DNA of 64,000 nt from Neoaquamicrobium microcysteis (GCF_008180155.1 NZ_VSZS01000055.1:1-64000), one strand, 5' to 3'; positions 52,735-61,620 are shown, numbered from the stretch's first letter. Translations and numbers: made by a program. Notes: generated from the letters alone by a model not told the origin.

Positions 52735-52836
52735 GACGGGTCTCTTCACCTGTAGGTCTTTCCTCAAGCCTGAAAGCTTACCGGCTCTCTCTTATCAGTG
52801 CTGCCGAGTTCGGCCAAATTTTGTTTGGCATTGCAA

Positions 52837-52865
52837 TGCAAAAGAGGCGGCCTTACGGCCGCCTC
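52837..52865 (-). terminator. Intrinsic terminator after pal
   Basis: A nine-base-pair stem (GAGGCGGCC and complement, 52844-52852 and 52857-52865) with a TTAC loop. On the minus strand it runs into TTTTGC. It lies 27 bases after the pal stop. Just beyond, GCATTGCAATGC (52828-52839) is a perfect 12-base palindrome in front of cpoB. Confidence 0.8.
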
Positions 52866-52892
52866 CCTCAATTTCGATGCCGGTTGGCCCGA

Positions 52893-53402
52893 TCAGCTTC
52901 CAGCGCCGCCCAGAACGGTCACGGCGCGACGGTTCTGCGACCAGCAGGAGATGTTGTCGCAGACGGCGACCGGTCGTTCCTTGCCGTATGAGATGGTGCG
53001 GATGCGGTTTGCCGCCACGCCGCGCGCAACGAGGAAGTCGCGGGTGGCTGCCGCTCGACGTGCGCCGAGGGCAAGGTTGTACTCGCGCGTGCCGCGCTCG
53101 TCGGCATGGCCTTCGACGGTGACGGCGTAGGAGCCGTACTGGTTGAGCCACTGTGCCTGACGCGCCAGCGTCGTCTGCGCATCAGCCCGGATGACCGAGG
53201 AGTCGGTGTCGAAGAAGATGCGGTCGCCGACATTGACGGTGAAATCCTGGCTTGAGCCGGGCGTGGCCGAGCCGCCGCCCGCGCCCAGACCGAGGTCTGC
53301 GGCGTTGTTCGGCGTCTGCTTGTTGGCACAGCCCGCGATCGCAAGCATCGCGACCAGAGCGACGGCGGCAGGGTTACGGGTTATGGCTGCGATACGGCGC
53401 AT
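52893..53402 (-). CDS. pal: Peptidoglycan-associated lipoprotein Pal
   Basis: A 169-residue outer-membrane lipoprotein. The signal peptide ends in the lipobox LAIAGC. The OmpA-like peptidoglycan-binding domain shows FFDTDSSVIRADAQ, the VEGHADERGTREYNLALGARRA signature (given in part) and SYGKERPV. It links the outer membrane to the cell wall as part of Tol-Pal. AAGGAGAGG precedes the ATG at 53402. It has its own 221-base upstream gap with a hairpin near tolB. Confidence 0.96.
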   Translation of the reverse strand: MRRIAAITRNPAAVALVAMLAIAGCANKQTPNNAADLGLGAGGGSATPGSSQDFTVNVGDRIFFDTDSSVIRADAQTTLARQAQWLNQYGSYAVTVEGHADERGTREYNLALGARRAAATRDFLVARGVAANRIRTISYGKERPVAVCDNISCWSQNRRAVTVLGGAGS

Positions 53403-53593
53403 GCCGCCTCTCCTTCGCATTTGAGTGAGTGTAGTGAACAACCAGTAACCATGACGCGGTTAATGTGCGTTCAACAAACATGGTTAACGATGTCCAAATG
53501 GCCCGTCCGGAAGTCGCCGACGAACATGTCGGCAAATCACCGTTTGTCGCGCACACTAGGCCGAAATGCGGCGGAAACGCGGCGTTTTGACGA

Positions 53594-53619
53594 GAAAGGC
53601 GGCTTGAAAGCCGCCTTTC
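53594..53619 (-). terminator. Hairpin between tolB and pal
   Basis: A 10-base-pair stem (GAAAGGCGGC and complement) with a six-base loop begins five bases after the tolB stop. On the minus strand the following bases are TCGTCAAAAC, so the T-run is weak. It could be a partial terminator or an RNA-stability element that sets pal expression apart from tolQRAB. Confidence 0.5.
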
Positions 53620-53623
53620 CAGG

Positions 53624-54940
53624 TTAGTCGAGCAGGGGCGACCAGGCCGGGTCGGATGCAAATTGCGGCGTCGGAATCGCCTGCTCGTTGCGGCCGGTGA
53701 GGTCGATCGAGAAAAGGCGCGGCCCGCCGCCGCCGGCAGCTTCGCGGAAGAACATGATCACCCGGCCATTGGGCGCCCAGGTCGGGCCTTCCTGCAGGTA
53801 TCCGGTCGAAAGGATGCGTTCACCCGACCCGTCGGTGCGCATTACCCCGATCTGGAACTGGCCGCCCGTCTGCTTGGTGAAGGCGATGAGATCGCCACGC
53901 GGCGACCAGACCGGCGTCGAATAGGTGCCGTCTCCAAAGGAGATGCGCTGCGGGTTCGAGCCGTCTGCACCCATCACGTAAATGTGCGGGCGTCCGCCGC
54001 GGTCGGACGTGAAGACAACGCGGCTGCCGTCAGGCGAATAGGAAGGCGAGGTGTCGATCGAGTTGGAGCTGGTCATCCGCGTCGTGGTGCGGCTGCGCAG
54101 ATCCATCGCGTAGATGTTGGAGTTGCCGTCGTCGCGGAGCAGGCTCATCACGACCTTCTGGCCATCCGGTGAGAAGCGCGGCGCGAATGTCATGCCTGGG
54201 AAGTTGCCCACGAGCTCGCGCTGCCCCGTCTCGATCTGCAGCAGGTAGACCTGCGGCTGTCCGCTCTCGTAAGACATGTAGGTGATTTCCTGCCGGTTGG
54301 GCGAGAAACGGGGCGTCAGCACGATGGATCGGCCATCAGAAAGGTAGCGCTGGTTGGCGCCGTCCTGATCCATGATGGCGAGACGCTTGACGCGCTGGTT
54401 CTTCGGGCCGCTCTCGTCGACATAGACGATGCGCGTGTCGAAATAGCCCTTTTCGCCGGTCAGGCGCTCATAGATGGCATCGGCGATGATATGCGCCACG
54501 CGCCGCCAGTTGGCGCGGTTGGCGAAGAACTGCTCACCCACGAGCTGCTGGCCTGCGAACGTGTCCCAGAGGCGAAACTCTGCGCGAAGCCTTCCATCCG
54601 CTTCCTGCGTGACCCGCCCGGTCACCAGCGCCTGCGCGTTGATGACCTTCCAGTCGTCGAAGCGGGGGGCTGCATCGGGGTTCGAAATCCGTTCGATAAA
54701 TGCGCCCTTGTCGATCGGCGCGAACAGGCCGGAGCGCTTCAGGTCGGCGGCAATGACGCCCGCGATCTCTGCGCCCGTCGCATCGGCGGAAACGAAATCG
54801 GTGATGGCGATGGGAACCGGCTCGACCACGCCTTGCGTGATGTCGATCTCAAGCTGCGCGCGCGCCGACTGGGAAGCGGCCAGCGCGACTGTCGCAGCCA
54901 GCATTCCGATCTTGAGAAAGGTCTTGAAGAATTTCATCAT
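53624..54940 (-). CDS. tolB: Tol-Pal periplasmic beta-propeller protein TolB
   Basis: A 438-residue exported protein. A signal peptide (about 1-28, ending QSARAQ) precedes an N-terminal domain (to about 165) that contacts TolA. A six-bladed beta-propeller follows with repeated SPDG-type motifs ([41 protein letters not shown]), which binds Pal. Two ATGs in tandem open the gene; GAGGCCAAG lies upstream. It is the fourth gene of the tol operon here. Confidence 0.97.
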   Translation of the reverse strand: MMKFFKTFLKIGMLAATVALAASQSARAQLEIDITQGVVEPVPIAITDFVSADATGAEIAGVIAADLKRSGLFAPIDKGAFIERISNPDAAPRFDDWKVINAQALVTGRVTQEADGRLRAEFRLWDTFAGQQLVGEQFFANRANWRRVAHIIADAIYERLTGEKGYFDTRIVYVDESGPKNQRVKRLAIMDQDGANQRYLSDGRSIVLTPRFSPNRQEITYMSYESGQPQVYLLQIETGQRELVGNFPGMTFAPRFSPDGQKVVMSLLRDDGNSNIYAMDLRSRTTTRMTSSNSIDTSPSYSPDGSRVVFTSDRGGRPHIYVMGADGSNPQRISFGDGTYSTPVWSPRGDLIAFTKQTGGQFQIGVMRTDGSGERILSTGYLQEGPTWAPNGRVIMFFREAAGGGGPRLFSIDLTGRNEQAIPTPQFASDPAWSPLLD

Positions 54941-54992
54941 TCGCTTGGCCTCATGGGTCCTGATGGGCTCATGCCGGGTCGTTCGTGGGGGG

Positions 54993-56060
54993 TCAGAACA
55001 TGTCGCGGGGGTCGAAGTGGACGATGACGTCCGCCCACGCTTCATATTTTTCGGCAGGCAGGTTGTAGGGTGCGCAGGCAAGGACGGCCCGGCGCGCGGA
55101 CTCCGCCGCAGCGCGCTCGATGCCCTGGCCGCCGCCACCCGCAATGATTTGCGGGGAGCCTTCCAGCCCTCCGGTGGCGTTGAGCTTGAACTGCACCGAA
55201 ACCTTGAGGTTCTGTGCGTCCGCAGCACCCGCCGGCACGTTCCAGCAACGCTGGATCTGGCCGCGAAGCGCGTCCATCTCGCTCTGGCTGAGCCGTGCGC
55301 CGGTCGTCTGGCGGCCGCCGAGCGCGGCCTGCTCGGTCGAACGCTGGGCGCCGCCGCCTGAGGCGCGCTCGCGGTTCAGCAGTGCGGCGACCTGATCCTC
55401 GATGTTTTGTGAATCGCTGTCGCTGGATGCAGTCTCTCGCCTTGGTTCCGCCGGCCGTTCCGGTTCGCGCCGCTCGGGCGTGCGTGCTGTCTGCGCTTGT
55501 GGAGGCTGGGGACGCGACTGCGGCGTGGGCGCGCTGGTGGGCAACTGCATCGCATCCTGCTGCGGCTGCGGCGCTTCGGCCACCGCCGTTTCAGGCGCGG
55601 GATCGGGCGTCACTTCCTGCTGCGGCTGCGGCTCGGGCGCAACCTCGGTCGTGGGCACCGGCTGCGGGGGCTCAGGTTCGGCTTGCGGTTGGGGTTCCGG
55701 CGTCGGCTCCGGCGTGGGTGGCGTCGGTTCTGGCGCCGGCGGGGGCGCTTCGGCGGTCTCGACGGGCCGCGGCCTTGGATCGGGCGTGGGCGGCGTCGGC
55801 AGATCGACCGTGTTGTCGCCCACTTCCTGCGCGTTCTCCACCACTTCGGTGCGCGAAGTGGGTGTCGGCGCGGGGCGTTCTGCGGCTGGCGCGCTTCGAT
55901 CGCCCTGTACGCTCTGCGAGACTTCCTCGATCGGCACGATGTCGACGGGGAAAGATTCCACGCTGCCCAGTTCGAGCGCACGCGGCGAGGAAAGCGAAAT
56001 CAGGCCGAAGCCGAGCGCGACAGCATGCAAAGCGACAGATGTCGTCAGCCCGACCTTCAC
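54993..56060 (-). CDS. tolA: TolA-type envelope protein with long proline-rich linker
   Basis: A 355-residue protein. One N-terminal transmembrane helix (about 5-23, [20 protein letters not shown]) is followed by a very long Pro/Glu/Gln/Thr-rich linker (about 50-250). A small C-terminal TolA/TonB-like domain (about 265-355, [18 protein letters not shown]) completes it. Enteric TolA has a helical Lys/Ala-rich linker; this extended Pro-rich form is usual in Rhizobiales. The start is a GTG at 56060, three bases after the tolR stop. It couples proton motive force from TolQR to TolB and Pal. Confidence 0.9.
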   Translation of the reverse strand: MKVGLTTSVALHAVALGFGLISLSSPRALELGSVESFPVDIVPIEEVSQSVQGDRSAPAAERPAPTPTSRTEVVENAQEVGDNTVDLPTPPTPDPRPRPVETAEAPPPAPEPTPPTPEPTPEPQPQAEPEPPQPVPTTEVAPEPQPQQEVTPDPAPETAVAEAPQPQQDAMQLPTSAPTPQSRPQPPQAQTARTPERREPERPAEPRRETASSDSDSQNIEDQVAALLNRERASGGGAQRSTEQAALGGRQTTGARLSQSEMDALRGQIQRCWNVPAGAADAQNLKVSVQFKLNATGGLEGSPQIIAGGGGQGIERAAAESARRAVLACAPYNLPAEKYEAWADVIVHFDPRDMF

Positions 56061-56063
56061 GGC

Positions 56064-56519
56064 TCAGCTGTCCTGTTCCTGGAGGGTCACGAGGCCGAGA
56101 TTGCGGTAGCCCGCAGACGAAATGCGCGCCATCACGCGCATGACCGTGCCGTAGTCGGCGGCGCGGTCGCCCCGCACGAAGATGCGCTCCTCATAGCCCG
56201 TCTGGGCGATGGCCTGCAGCTTGGGTACGATCTCTTCGAGCGTGATCTCGGTTTCCTGCAGGAAGATCTGGCCTTCCTGGTTCACCGAAACGGTAATCGG
56301 CTGCGTCTCGGCATTGAGCGCGCGCGCCTGCGTTTCCGGCAGCTCGATCGGCACGCCGACGGTAAGCAGGGGGGCTGCGACCATGAAGATGATGAGCAGC
56401 ACCAGCATCACGTCCACGAAGGGCGTGACGTTGATCTCCGACACCAGCGCATGGTGCCGGCCGCGCCTTCTGTGACCGCGCCCGCCGCGTCCGCCTGTCT
56501 GACCCATCGACATTCCCAT
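56064..56519 (-). CDS. tolR: Tol-Pal inner-membrane proton channel subunit TolR
   Basis: A 151-residue ExbD/TolR protein. A Gly/Arg-rich cytoplasmic start of about 25 residues precedes the single transmembrane helix with the proton-relay Asp in NVTPFVDVMLVLLIIFM. A periplasmic domain follows, with ITVSVNQEGQIFLQE and VRGDRAADYGTVM. TAGGAGCG overlapping the tolQ stop is the ribosome site. It pairs with TolQ to power TolA. Confidence 0.96.
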   Translation of the reverse strand: MGMSMGQTGGRGGRGHRRRGRHHALVSEINVTPFVDVMLVLLIIFMVAAPLLTVGVPIELPETQARALNAETQPITVSVNQEGQIFLQETEITLEEIVPKLQAIAQTGYEERIFVRGDRAADYGTVMRVMARISSAGYRNLGLVTLQEQDS

Positions 56520-56530
56520 GGAACCCGCTC

Positions 56531-57247
56531 CTAAGCCGCCGCCCTTACGGCGACCTTCTCATCGATTTGCCGCGACAGTATGGCCGAGAACTCGTCGGCG
56601 AAGCCTTCCATGCGCAGGGCGATCTTGCCCGCGTCGGACGACAGTTTGTTGTAGGCGATGGTGGCCGGAATGGCGGCCAGAAGGCCGAGCGCGGTTGCGA
56701 GCAGCGCTTCCGCGATGCCGGGGGCCACGACCGCAAGGTTGGTTGCGCCCGAGGCGGCAATCGCCTGGAACGAGGTCATGATGCCGACGACGGTACCGAA
56801 CAGTCCGATGAACGGAGCGGCCGAGCCAACGGAGGCGAGGAAGCCCAGCCGGGCCTCCAGCCTCTCCATCTCGCGGGTGAGGGCCAGGTCCATGGCCTTG
56901 TCGATACGGTTCTGAAGGCCGATCGGCGACTTGACGCCCTTCTCGAAGCTCTTCTTCCATTCGCGCATCGCCGCGACGAAGATGGAGCCCATGCCGCTCG
57001 TCTTGCGGTCCGCAAGCGTGCGATAAAGCTCTTCGAGCGACTGTCCGGACCAAAACACTTCCTCGAACCGCGACAGCGAAGAGCGCATGCGGGCATAAGA
57101 GAGAAGCTTGTCGACGATGATGGCCCACGTCCATACAGACGCGACGAGCAGGCCGATCATCACAAGCTTGACGACCCAGCCAGCCTGCATGAACAGGCCC
57201 CATATCGAGTGGTCGCCGCCGGGCGCGGCAAGAGCGATTTGTTCCAT
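56531..57247 (-). CDS. tolQ: Tol-Pal inner-membrane proton channel subunit TolQ
   Basis: A 238-residue ExbB/TolQ protein with three transmembrane helices (about 18-38, 135-160, 170-195). It shows the conserved LEARLGFLASVGSAAPFIGLFGTVVGIM region (cited in part as SAAPFIGLFGTVVGIM) and ALLATALGLLAAIPATIAYN. AAGGATTC precedes the ATG. The 226-base gap upstream separates it from ybgC and contains a near-match CtrA box, so the tol genes may have their own promoter. Confidence 0.96.
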   Translation of the reverse strand: MEQIALAAPGGDHSIWGLFMQAGWVVKLVMIGLLVASVWTWAIIVDKLLSYARMRSSLSRFEEVFWSGQSLEELYRTLADRKTSGMGSIFVAAMREWKKSFEKGVKSPIGLQNRIDKAMDLALTREMERLEARLGFLASVGSAAPFIGLFGTVVGIMTSFQAIAASGATNLAVVAPGIAEALLATALGLLAAIPATIAYNKLSSDAGKIALRMEGFADEFSAILSRQIDEKVAVRAAA

Positions 57248-57441
57248 GAATCCTTAGTCCCTAAGAATATCGGGCGTTTGCCATGGCAGCCCGCTCGCGC
57301 ACATTCCCATCGATCCCGGCCCTGTCGGACCCGAACACGCCCTCAATGCGCTGGTACGGGCCTTTTCAGAGCGAAATTTGGTAAAACGAAGGCGTGTCGG
57401 ATTCACGCTTTCTTCACCACGATCTTGATGGACCGTTAAGG

Positions 57442-57456
57442 TTAAGGATCAGTTAG
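57442..57456. promoter_or_regulatory. Near-consensus CtrA-type box upstream of tolQ
   Basis: TTAA, seven bases, then TTAG: one base from the TTAA-N7-TTAA consensus. It lies 195 bases before the tolQ ATG, in the ybgC-tolQ gap. Distance and mismatch make it a weak candidate. Confidence 0.25.
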
Positions 57457-57473
57457 GATGCGTGAGTGCTGGA

Positions 57474-57926
57474 TTAGCGATCGCGCATGAAGGCGGCGAT
57501 CCATTCGCGGGGGAAGCGACGCGGCTTGCCGCTCTGCGAAATGATGGCCGCCTCGACCCTGGCCTCGACCAGCAATTCGTCACCGCGCTTCAACTGCTGC
57601 GCCATGAAAATTCGCGCACCGGACACGCTCTCCGTGCGGGTCTCCACGGTGAGAATGTCGTCTATGCGCGCCGGTGCCCGGAAATCGATCTCCATGCGCC
57701 GGACGACCCAGACCAGCTTCTCGCCATGCTTGCCGTCGGCAAGTTCGGTGTGGTGAACGCCGGCCAGCCGCAGGAAATCTGAACGGCCACGCTCGAAGAA
57801 CTCCAGATAGCGCGCATGGTAGACAACGCCGGAAAAGTCGGTGTCGGCATAGTAGACACGCGCAAGCAGGCGATGGCCGTATGGCGTCAGTTCGCCGGCG
57901 AGGGGAGTGCTTTCAGGCGTAGACAT
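57474..57926 (-). CDS. ybgC: Tol-Pal system acyl-CoA thioesterase YbgC
   Basis: A 150-residue hot-dog-fold thioesterase. The active-site region is VYYADTDFSGVVYHARYLEFFERGRSD (cited in part as YYADTDFSGVVYHARYL), with the catalytic Asp followed by the helix containing FFERGRSDFL. It hydrolyses short- or medium-chain acyl-CoA in E. coli and is a standard companion of tol genes, though its role there is unclear. It starts one base before the ruvB stop codon region ends, so ruvB and ybgC are directly adjacent. Confidence 0.93.
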   Translation of the reverse strand: MSTPESTPLAGELTPYGHRLLARVYYADTDFSGVVYHARYLEFFERGRSDFLRLAGVHHTELADGKHGEKLVWVVRRMEIDFRAPARIDDILTVETRTESVSGARIFMAQQLKRGDELLVEARVEAAIISQSGKPRRFPREWIAAFMRDR

Positions 57927-58964
57927 TCACTCGTCTTCAAACAAAGCGATCTGCTGCTGCGCGATATCCTTAGGCGCCTCCAGCCCAAGATGCCGCCAGG
58001 CATTGGCGGTCAGCACCCGTCCGCGCGGGGTACGCTGGATGAAACCCTGCTGGATCAGATAGGGCTCGATGATGTCCTCGATGGCGTCGCGCGGCTCCGA
58101 GAGGCCCGCCGCGATGGTCTCGATGCCGACCGGGCCTCCACCGAAGTTGCGCGCGATCATGTTGAGATAGCGCCGGTCGAGACTGTCCAGTCCCAGCGAG
58201 TCCACTTCAAGCCGTGAAAGCGCTGCGTCGGCCACCTTGCGATCGACAATCTCGGCGCTCGCGACGGAGGCGAAGTCGCGCACCCGGCGTAGCAGGCGTC
58301 CGGCGATGCGTGGCGTGCCACGCGCACGCCGTGCGATTTCGATCGCGCCATCGTCGCTCATCGGCAAAGAAAGGATGCGCGCGCCGCGCCGCACGATCAG
58401 TTCCAGTTCATCGACGGTGTAGAAGTCCAGCCGTGTGGGTATGCCGAAGCGGTCGCGCAGCGGGTTGGTGATGAGGCCGAGGCGCGTGGTGGCGGCAACC
58501 AGCGTGAAGCGTGCGAGGTCGATCTTGACCGAGCGCGCAGCCGGCCCCTCGCCGATGATGAGGTCAAGCTGGAAATCCTCCATCGCCGGATAGAGAATTT
58601 CTTCCACTGCCGGGTTGAGGCGATGAATCTCGTCAATGAACAGGACGTCGCGGTCTTCGAGGTTGGTCAAGAGGGCGGCCAGATCGCCGGCCTTCGCAAT
58701 GACCGGGCCGGAGGTCGAGCGGAAGTTGACGCCCAACTCGCGTGCCATGATCTGCGCGAGTGTCGTCTTGCCGAGGCCGGGCGGGCCCACAAACAGAACG
58801 TGGTCCAGCGCCTCGCCGCGATTGCGCGCTGCCTCGATGAAGACCTTGAGATTGGCCCGCGCGGCAGCCTGCCCGACGAAATCGTCGAGCGTCTGAGGGC
58901 GCAGCGTGACATCGACGTCCTCGCCGCGCTTTTCCGACGAGATGAGACGGGGTGCGGTGCTCAT
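57927..58964 (-). CDS. ruvB: Holliday junction branch-migration ATPase RuvB
   Basis: A 345-residue AAA+ motor. Walker A is [11 protein letters not shown], Walker [10 protein letters not shown], sensor I region [10 protein letters not shown], and the C-terminal winged helix has [12 protein letters not shown]. It works with RuvA (upstream, 41-base gap) to migrate Holliday junctions. It ends directly at the ybgC start. Confidence 0.98.
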   Translation of the reverse strand: MSTAPRLISSEKRGEDVDVTLRPQTLDDFVGQAAARANLKVFIEAARNRGEALDHVLFVGPPGLGKTTLAQIMARELGVNFRSTSGPVIAKAGDLAALLTNLEDRDVLFIDEIHRLNPAVEEILYPAMEDFQLDLIIGEGPAARSVKIDLARFTLVAATTRLGLITNPLRDRFGIPTRLDFYTVDELELIVRRGARILSLPMSDDGAIEIARRARGTPRIAGRLLRRVRDFASVASAEIVDRKVADAALSRLEVDSLGLDSLDRRYLNMIARNFGGGPVGIETIAAGLSEPRDAIEDIIEPYLIQQGFIQRTPRGRVLTANAWRHLGLEAPKDIAQQQIALFEDE

Positions 58965-59005
58965 GTGCCGTTCATTTCATGGCCGCGACGCGCTTGCAAG
59001 GACGC

Positions 59006-59623
59006 TCACCGGGCCAGTTCCTTCAGGCCCAGGCGGATAAGCTGGGAGGAATCGGCCTCGCTGCCCGCCGCCTTGAGCGCCGCTGCGACCGCGTTGGCCG
59101 CGATGTCACGCGAATAGCCCAGATTGGTGAGCGCGGAGACGGCGTCCGCCACGGGTGCGGGGGCGACACCTTCGCCCAGTTCCTGCTTGAGACCGATCGT
59201 GCCGGTCGCCTCGCCCGCGAATGCGGGAGCCTTGGTCTTGAGTTCGGTGACGATGCGCTCGGCGACCTTCTTGCCGACACCGGGGGCACGGGCGACCATG
59301 GCGATGTCGCGCAGCGCGATCGCGTTGGCGAGATCGGACGGGGCCAGCGTGGAAAGCACGGCCAGCGCCACCTTCGCGCCGACGCCCTGCACGCTCTGGA
59401 GCAGGCGGAACCACTCGCGCTCCAGCGCCGTGCCGAAGCCGTAAAGCCGGATCATGTCCTCGCGCACATAGGTTTCGATGAACAGGACCGCCGCCTCGCC
59501 AGGGCCTGAAAGGCCTGCCAGCGTTCGCGCCGGGCAGAAGGCGACATAGCCGACGCCGTGAACGTCGATGACGCAGTGGTCTTCGCCGATCTCGTCAACC
59601 GTGCCCTTCAGCTTGCCGATCAT
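59006..59623 (-). CDS. ruvA: Holliday junction-binding subunit RuvA
   Basis: A 205-residue protein that tetramerises on four-way junctions and loads RuvB. The N-terminal OB fold starts [21 protein letters not shown], shown here in part. Two helix-hairpin-helix motifs follow ([18 protein letters not shown] and [16 protein letters not shown]). A C-terminal helical domain (about 150-205, [17 protein letters not shown]) contacts RuvB. It lies 15 bases after ruvC. Confidence 0.97.
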   Translation of the reverse strand: MIGKLKGTVDEIGEDHCVIDVHGVGYVAFCPARTLAGLSGPGEAAVLFIETYVREDMIRLYGFGTALEREWFRLLQSVQGVGAKVALAVLSTLAPSDLANAIALRDIAMVARAPGVGKKVAERIVTELKTKAPAFAGEATGTIGLKQELGEGVAPAPVADAVSALTNLGYSRDIAANAVAAALKAAGSEADSSQLIRLGLKELAR

Positions 59624-59638
59624 GCCAGTCGTCCCCGG

Positions 59639-60166
59639 TTACAAGGCAGCCGCCGCGATGGCCGCAGCCGCCAGCCGCCCCGTCGCGCTCTGTCGGTGAT
59701 GCGCGTGGCAGATGGCGATGGCAAGCGCGTCGGCGGCATCGTCGGTGTCGAACGAGGCCTTCGGCATCAGCACCCGCACCATCATGTGGATCTGCTTCTT
59801 GTCGCCATGGCCGACGCCGATGACAGCCTTCTTGACCGCGTTCGGCGCATATTCGGCGACCCGCAATCCCGCCAGCGCGGGCACCAGCATGGCGACGCCG
59901 CGCGCCTGGCCGAGCTTCAGCGTCGCGGTGGCGTCCTTGTTGACGAATGTCTGCTCGACCGCCGCCTCCTGCGGCATCTGGCCATGCACGACGGCACTCA
60001 GGCCGTCATGGATCTGGCAGAGGCGGGATGCGAGGTCGGCCTTGTCGTTGGAGCGCACGGTGCCGGCGGCCACGAAACGCAGCGCGTTGCCCTGCGCTTC
60101 CACGATGCCCCAGCCGGTGCGTCGTAGGCCGGGATCGATGCCGATGATGCGAATCGTCTCGTTCAT
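59639..60166 (-). CDS. ruvC: Holliday junction resolvase RuvC
   Basis: A 175-residue RNase H-like endonuclease that resolves Holliday junctions. Catalytic acids are visible in [14 protein letters not shown] (first Asp), VEQTFV (Glu) and the C-terminal [12 protein letters not shown] pair. It is the first gene of ruvCAB. It is separated from rcdA by about 90 bases with no clear promoter elements that I can assign. Confidence 0.97.
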   Translation of the reverse strand: MNETIRIIGIDPGLRRTGWGIVEAQGNALRFVAAGTVRSNDKADLASRLCQIHDGLSAVVHGQMPQEAAVEQTFVNKDATATLKLGQARGVAMLVPALAGLRVAEYAPNAVKKAVIGVGHGDKKQIHMMVRVLMPKASFDTDDAADALAIAICHAHHRQSATGRLAAAAIAAAAL

Positions 60167-60257
60167 GACCCCACACTATTCAGACGGCAATCAAATGCCA
60201 TCGAAATGTGAACAAAGCAGAAACGAATTGACAGATCGCTGTCGATGTCGGGGCGGG

Positions 60258-60791
60258 TCAGCCGCGCGCGAAAGCGGTGTGGAGCAGATTGATCTGGTCG
60301 GAAACCGGGTTGCCCGTGCGCAGGTGCGCAGGTGCTCGACGGTCGGCCGTTTCGCCGTAAATCTGGTCGTCCATGCGGCGCACCAGCGACTGCAGGCGGA
60401 GCGAATGATCGACGATAGACCGGAAATGCTCAGGCAGTTCGCTCCAGCCGACGGTGTCGCCGGGGGCGGACGCCGTGTCGAGCCGGACCTTGGCTTTTTC
60501 GGCCGCGACCTGGTCTCGGGTCATCTCGCCGGAATTGGCAGCGCGCTGCAGCAGCAGCCAGGAGGCGATCTGCATCAGGCGTGTGGTGAGGCGCATCGAT
60601 TCGGCGGCGTAGAGCGTGGCGCCTATGCGCGAAAGAGATTTGGCAGCGGCACGGCCTTCGCCGTCCAGATATTCCGCAGCCTGCTCAACGAGGCTCATGC
60701 CTTCATTATAGAGAGGCTTAAAGGAATTGGAGAATACGCGCCTTTCGGCGAGCTTGATCGTGTTCGTTGCCTCGTGACCCTGCTCGTGCAT
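60258..60791 (-). CDS. rcdA: RcdA-type adaptor (DUF1465), regulator of CtrA degradation
   Basis: A 177-residue helical protein of the DUF1465/RcdA family. A characteristic stretch runs FSNSFKPLYNEGMSLVEQAAEYLDGEG, cited in part as LVEQAAEYLDGEGR, followed by AAESMRLTTRLMQIASWLL and GEMTRDQVAAEK. In Caulobacter RcdA is an adaptor that helps ClpXP degrade CtrA at the G1-S transition. I chose the ATG at 60791, with GGGG about nine bases upstream, which gives the family's normal length. The gap upstream holds two exact CtrA-type boxes and a candidate small RNA. Feedback on CtrA is inferred from Caulobacter. Confidence 0.88.
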   Translation of the reverse strand: MHEQGHEATNTIKLAERRVFSNSFKPLYNEGMSLVEQAAEYLDGEGRAAAKSLSRIGATLYAAESMRLTTRLMQIASWLLLQRAANSGEMTRDQVAAEKAKVRLDTASAPGDTVGWSELPEHFRSIVDHSLRLQSLVRRMDDQIYGETADRRAPAHLRTGNPVSDQINLLHTAFARG

Positions 60792-60913
60792 GCCGCTACC
60801 CCGCAAATTACTGACGCCGCTTCGATCGAGACGGGCGCCGGCTCTCGGACGCCGGTGCCTAAACGATGTGGAGCGGACTTTGATCCCTCCGCCTGTCGAA
60901 GGCAAGCGCGTGT

Positions 60914-60928
60914 TTAACGAAAGGTTAA
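60914..60928. promoter_or_regulatory. CtrA-type box TTAA-N7-TTAA upstream of rcdA
   Basis: TTAA at 60914-60917 and 60925-60928 with exactly seven bases between, each followed by C as in the extended TTAAC form. It lies 123 bases before the rcdA ATG and between the small-RNA terminator and rcdA, so it is in position to drive rcdA. Confidence 0.6.
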
Positions 60929-60961
60929 CGGCCGAAATTGCGGTGCTCGGGAAGCGCCAGA

Positions 60962-61075
60962 CAAAAAAAGAGCCGCAAACGCGGCTCTCAGGAGTTAAAC
61001 AGGGAGGCGTCAAACGGAGTGGCCCAGCCACTCGGTAAGAATCCAGATCACTGGATGCACACAGTAATGACATGT
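60962..61075 (-). ncRNA. Candidate small RNA with three hairpins and an intrinsic terminator
   Basis: Read on the minus strand there are three successive stem-loops. The first is ATCCAG/CTGGAT with a four-base loop (61041-61056). The second is GAGTGG/CCACTC with a five-base loop (61017-61033). The last is an eight-base-pair G/C stem with a GTTT loop (60969-60988) running into seven T. Between the second and third lies an unpaired stretch with GCCTCCC, which could pair with Shine-Dalgarno sequences. No gene upstream needs this terminator: the next annotated gene on that strand starts at 62048 and ends at 61617. A CtrA-type box at 61081-61095 sits where a promoter would be. In-frame codons run on into rcdA but show no protein-like character. 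Confidence 0.5.
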
Positions 61076-61080
61076 AAAGC

Positions 61081-61095
61081 TTAACCGAAGCTTAA
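61081..61095. promoter_or_regulatory. Second CtrA-type box TTAA-N7-TTAA
   Basis: TTAA at 61081-61084 and 61092-61095 with seven bases between, followed by C; a further TTAA lies eight bases on. It lies just upstream of the candidate small RNA on the minus strand and 124 bases before the membrane-protein gene on the plus strand. Together with 60914-60928 it makes the 427-base gap 60792-61218 look like a regulatory region; I see no protein gene in it. Confidence 0.55.
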
Positions 61096-61218
61096 CACAG
61101 TGGTTAATTTTGCCTGAAATTGTGCCGATACGAGACAGTTTCGGTTCGTGCTATCGCATCGAAAAGCAAAACGAATCAGAACCCGCATCGGATACGGTGC
61201 GCCTGCCGGAGGTACTTC

Positions 61219-61620
61219 ATGCTTGCCCACGTCCCGCTGATGATCGTGCCGCTGGCGCTCTACAATCTGGGCCTTGCCGGACTGTTCGGCGACATCGCCG
61301 ATCCGTGGCAGACGGAACTGTTCTCATTGACCATGCTGTCGGGCGGAACCTGGACGCTTAGCCTTGCGGACCTGCTGGTGCTCGTGGCGCTGCTACTCCT
61401 CTTCGCCGAGGTGCTGAAGGCCACGCGCACCTCCAACGCCTCGGTGCTGGATCACCTGCTTTCGACGCTGGTATTCGTGGCGTTTCTGGTCGAGTTCCTG
61501 CTGGTGCGGCGCGCGGCAAGCTCGCTGTTCTTCATCCTGATGGCGATTGCGCTGGTGGATGTGCTGGCCGGCTTCGCCGTATCGCTCCGCGCGGCATCGC
61601 GCGACGTGAATTTCCGCTAA
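61219..61620 (+). CDS. Small multi-pass membrane protein of unknown function
   Basis: A 133-residue protein with four hydrophobic segments (about 5-22, 44-64, 78-96 and 100-120) and little else. GGAGG sits eight bases before the ATG at 61219, which decides the start over an in-frame ATG at 61120. The TTAA-N7-TTAA box 124 bases upstream could serve this gene. It converges on the GlcG/HbpS-like gene with a four-base overlap of ends. I do not recognise the family. Confidence 0.75.
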   Translation: MLAHVPLMIVPLALYNLGLAGLFGDIADPWQTELFSLTMLSGGTWTLSLADLLVLVALLLLFAEVLKATRTSNASVLDHLLSTLVFVAFLVEFLLVRRAASSLFFILMAIALVDVLAGFAVSLRAASRDVNFR

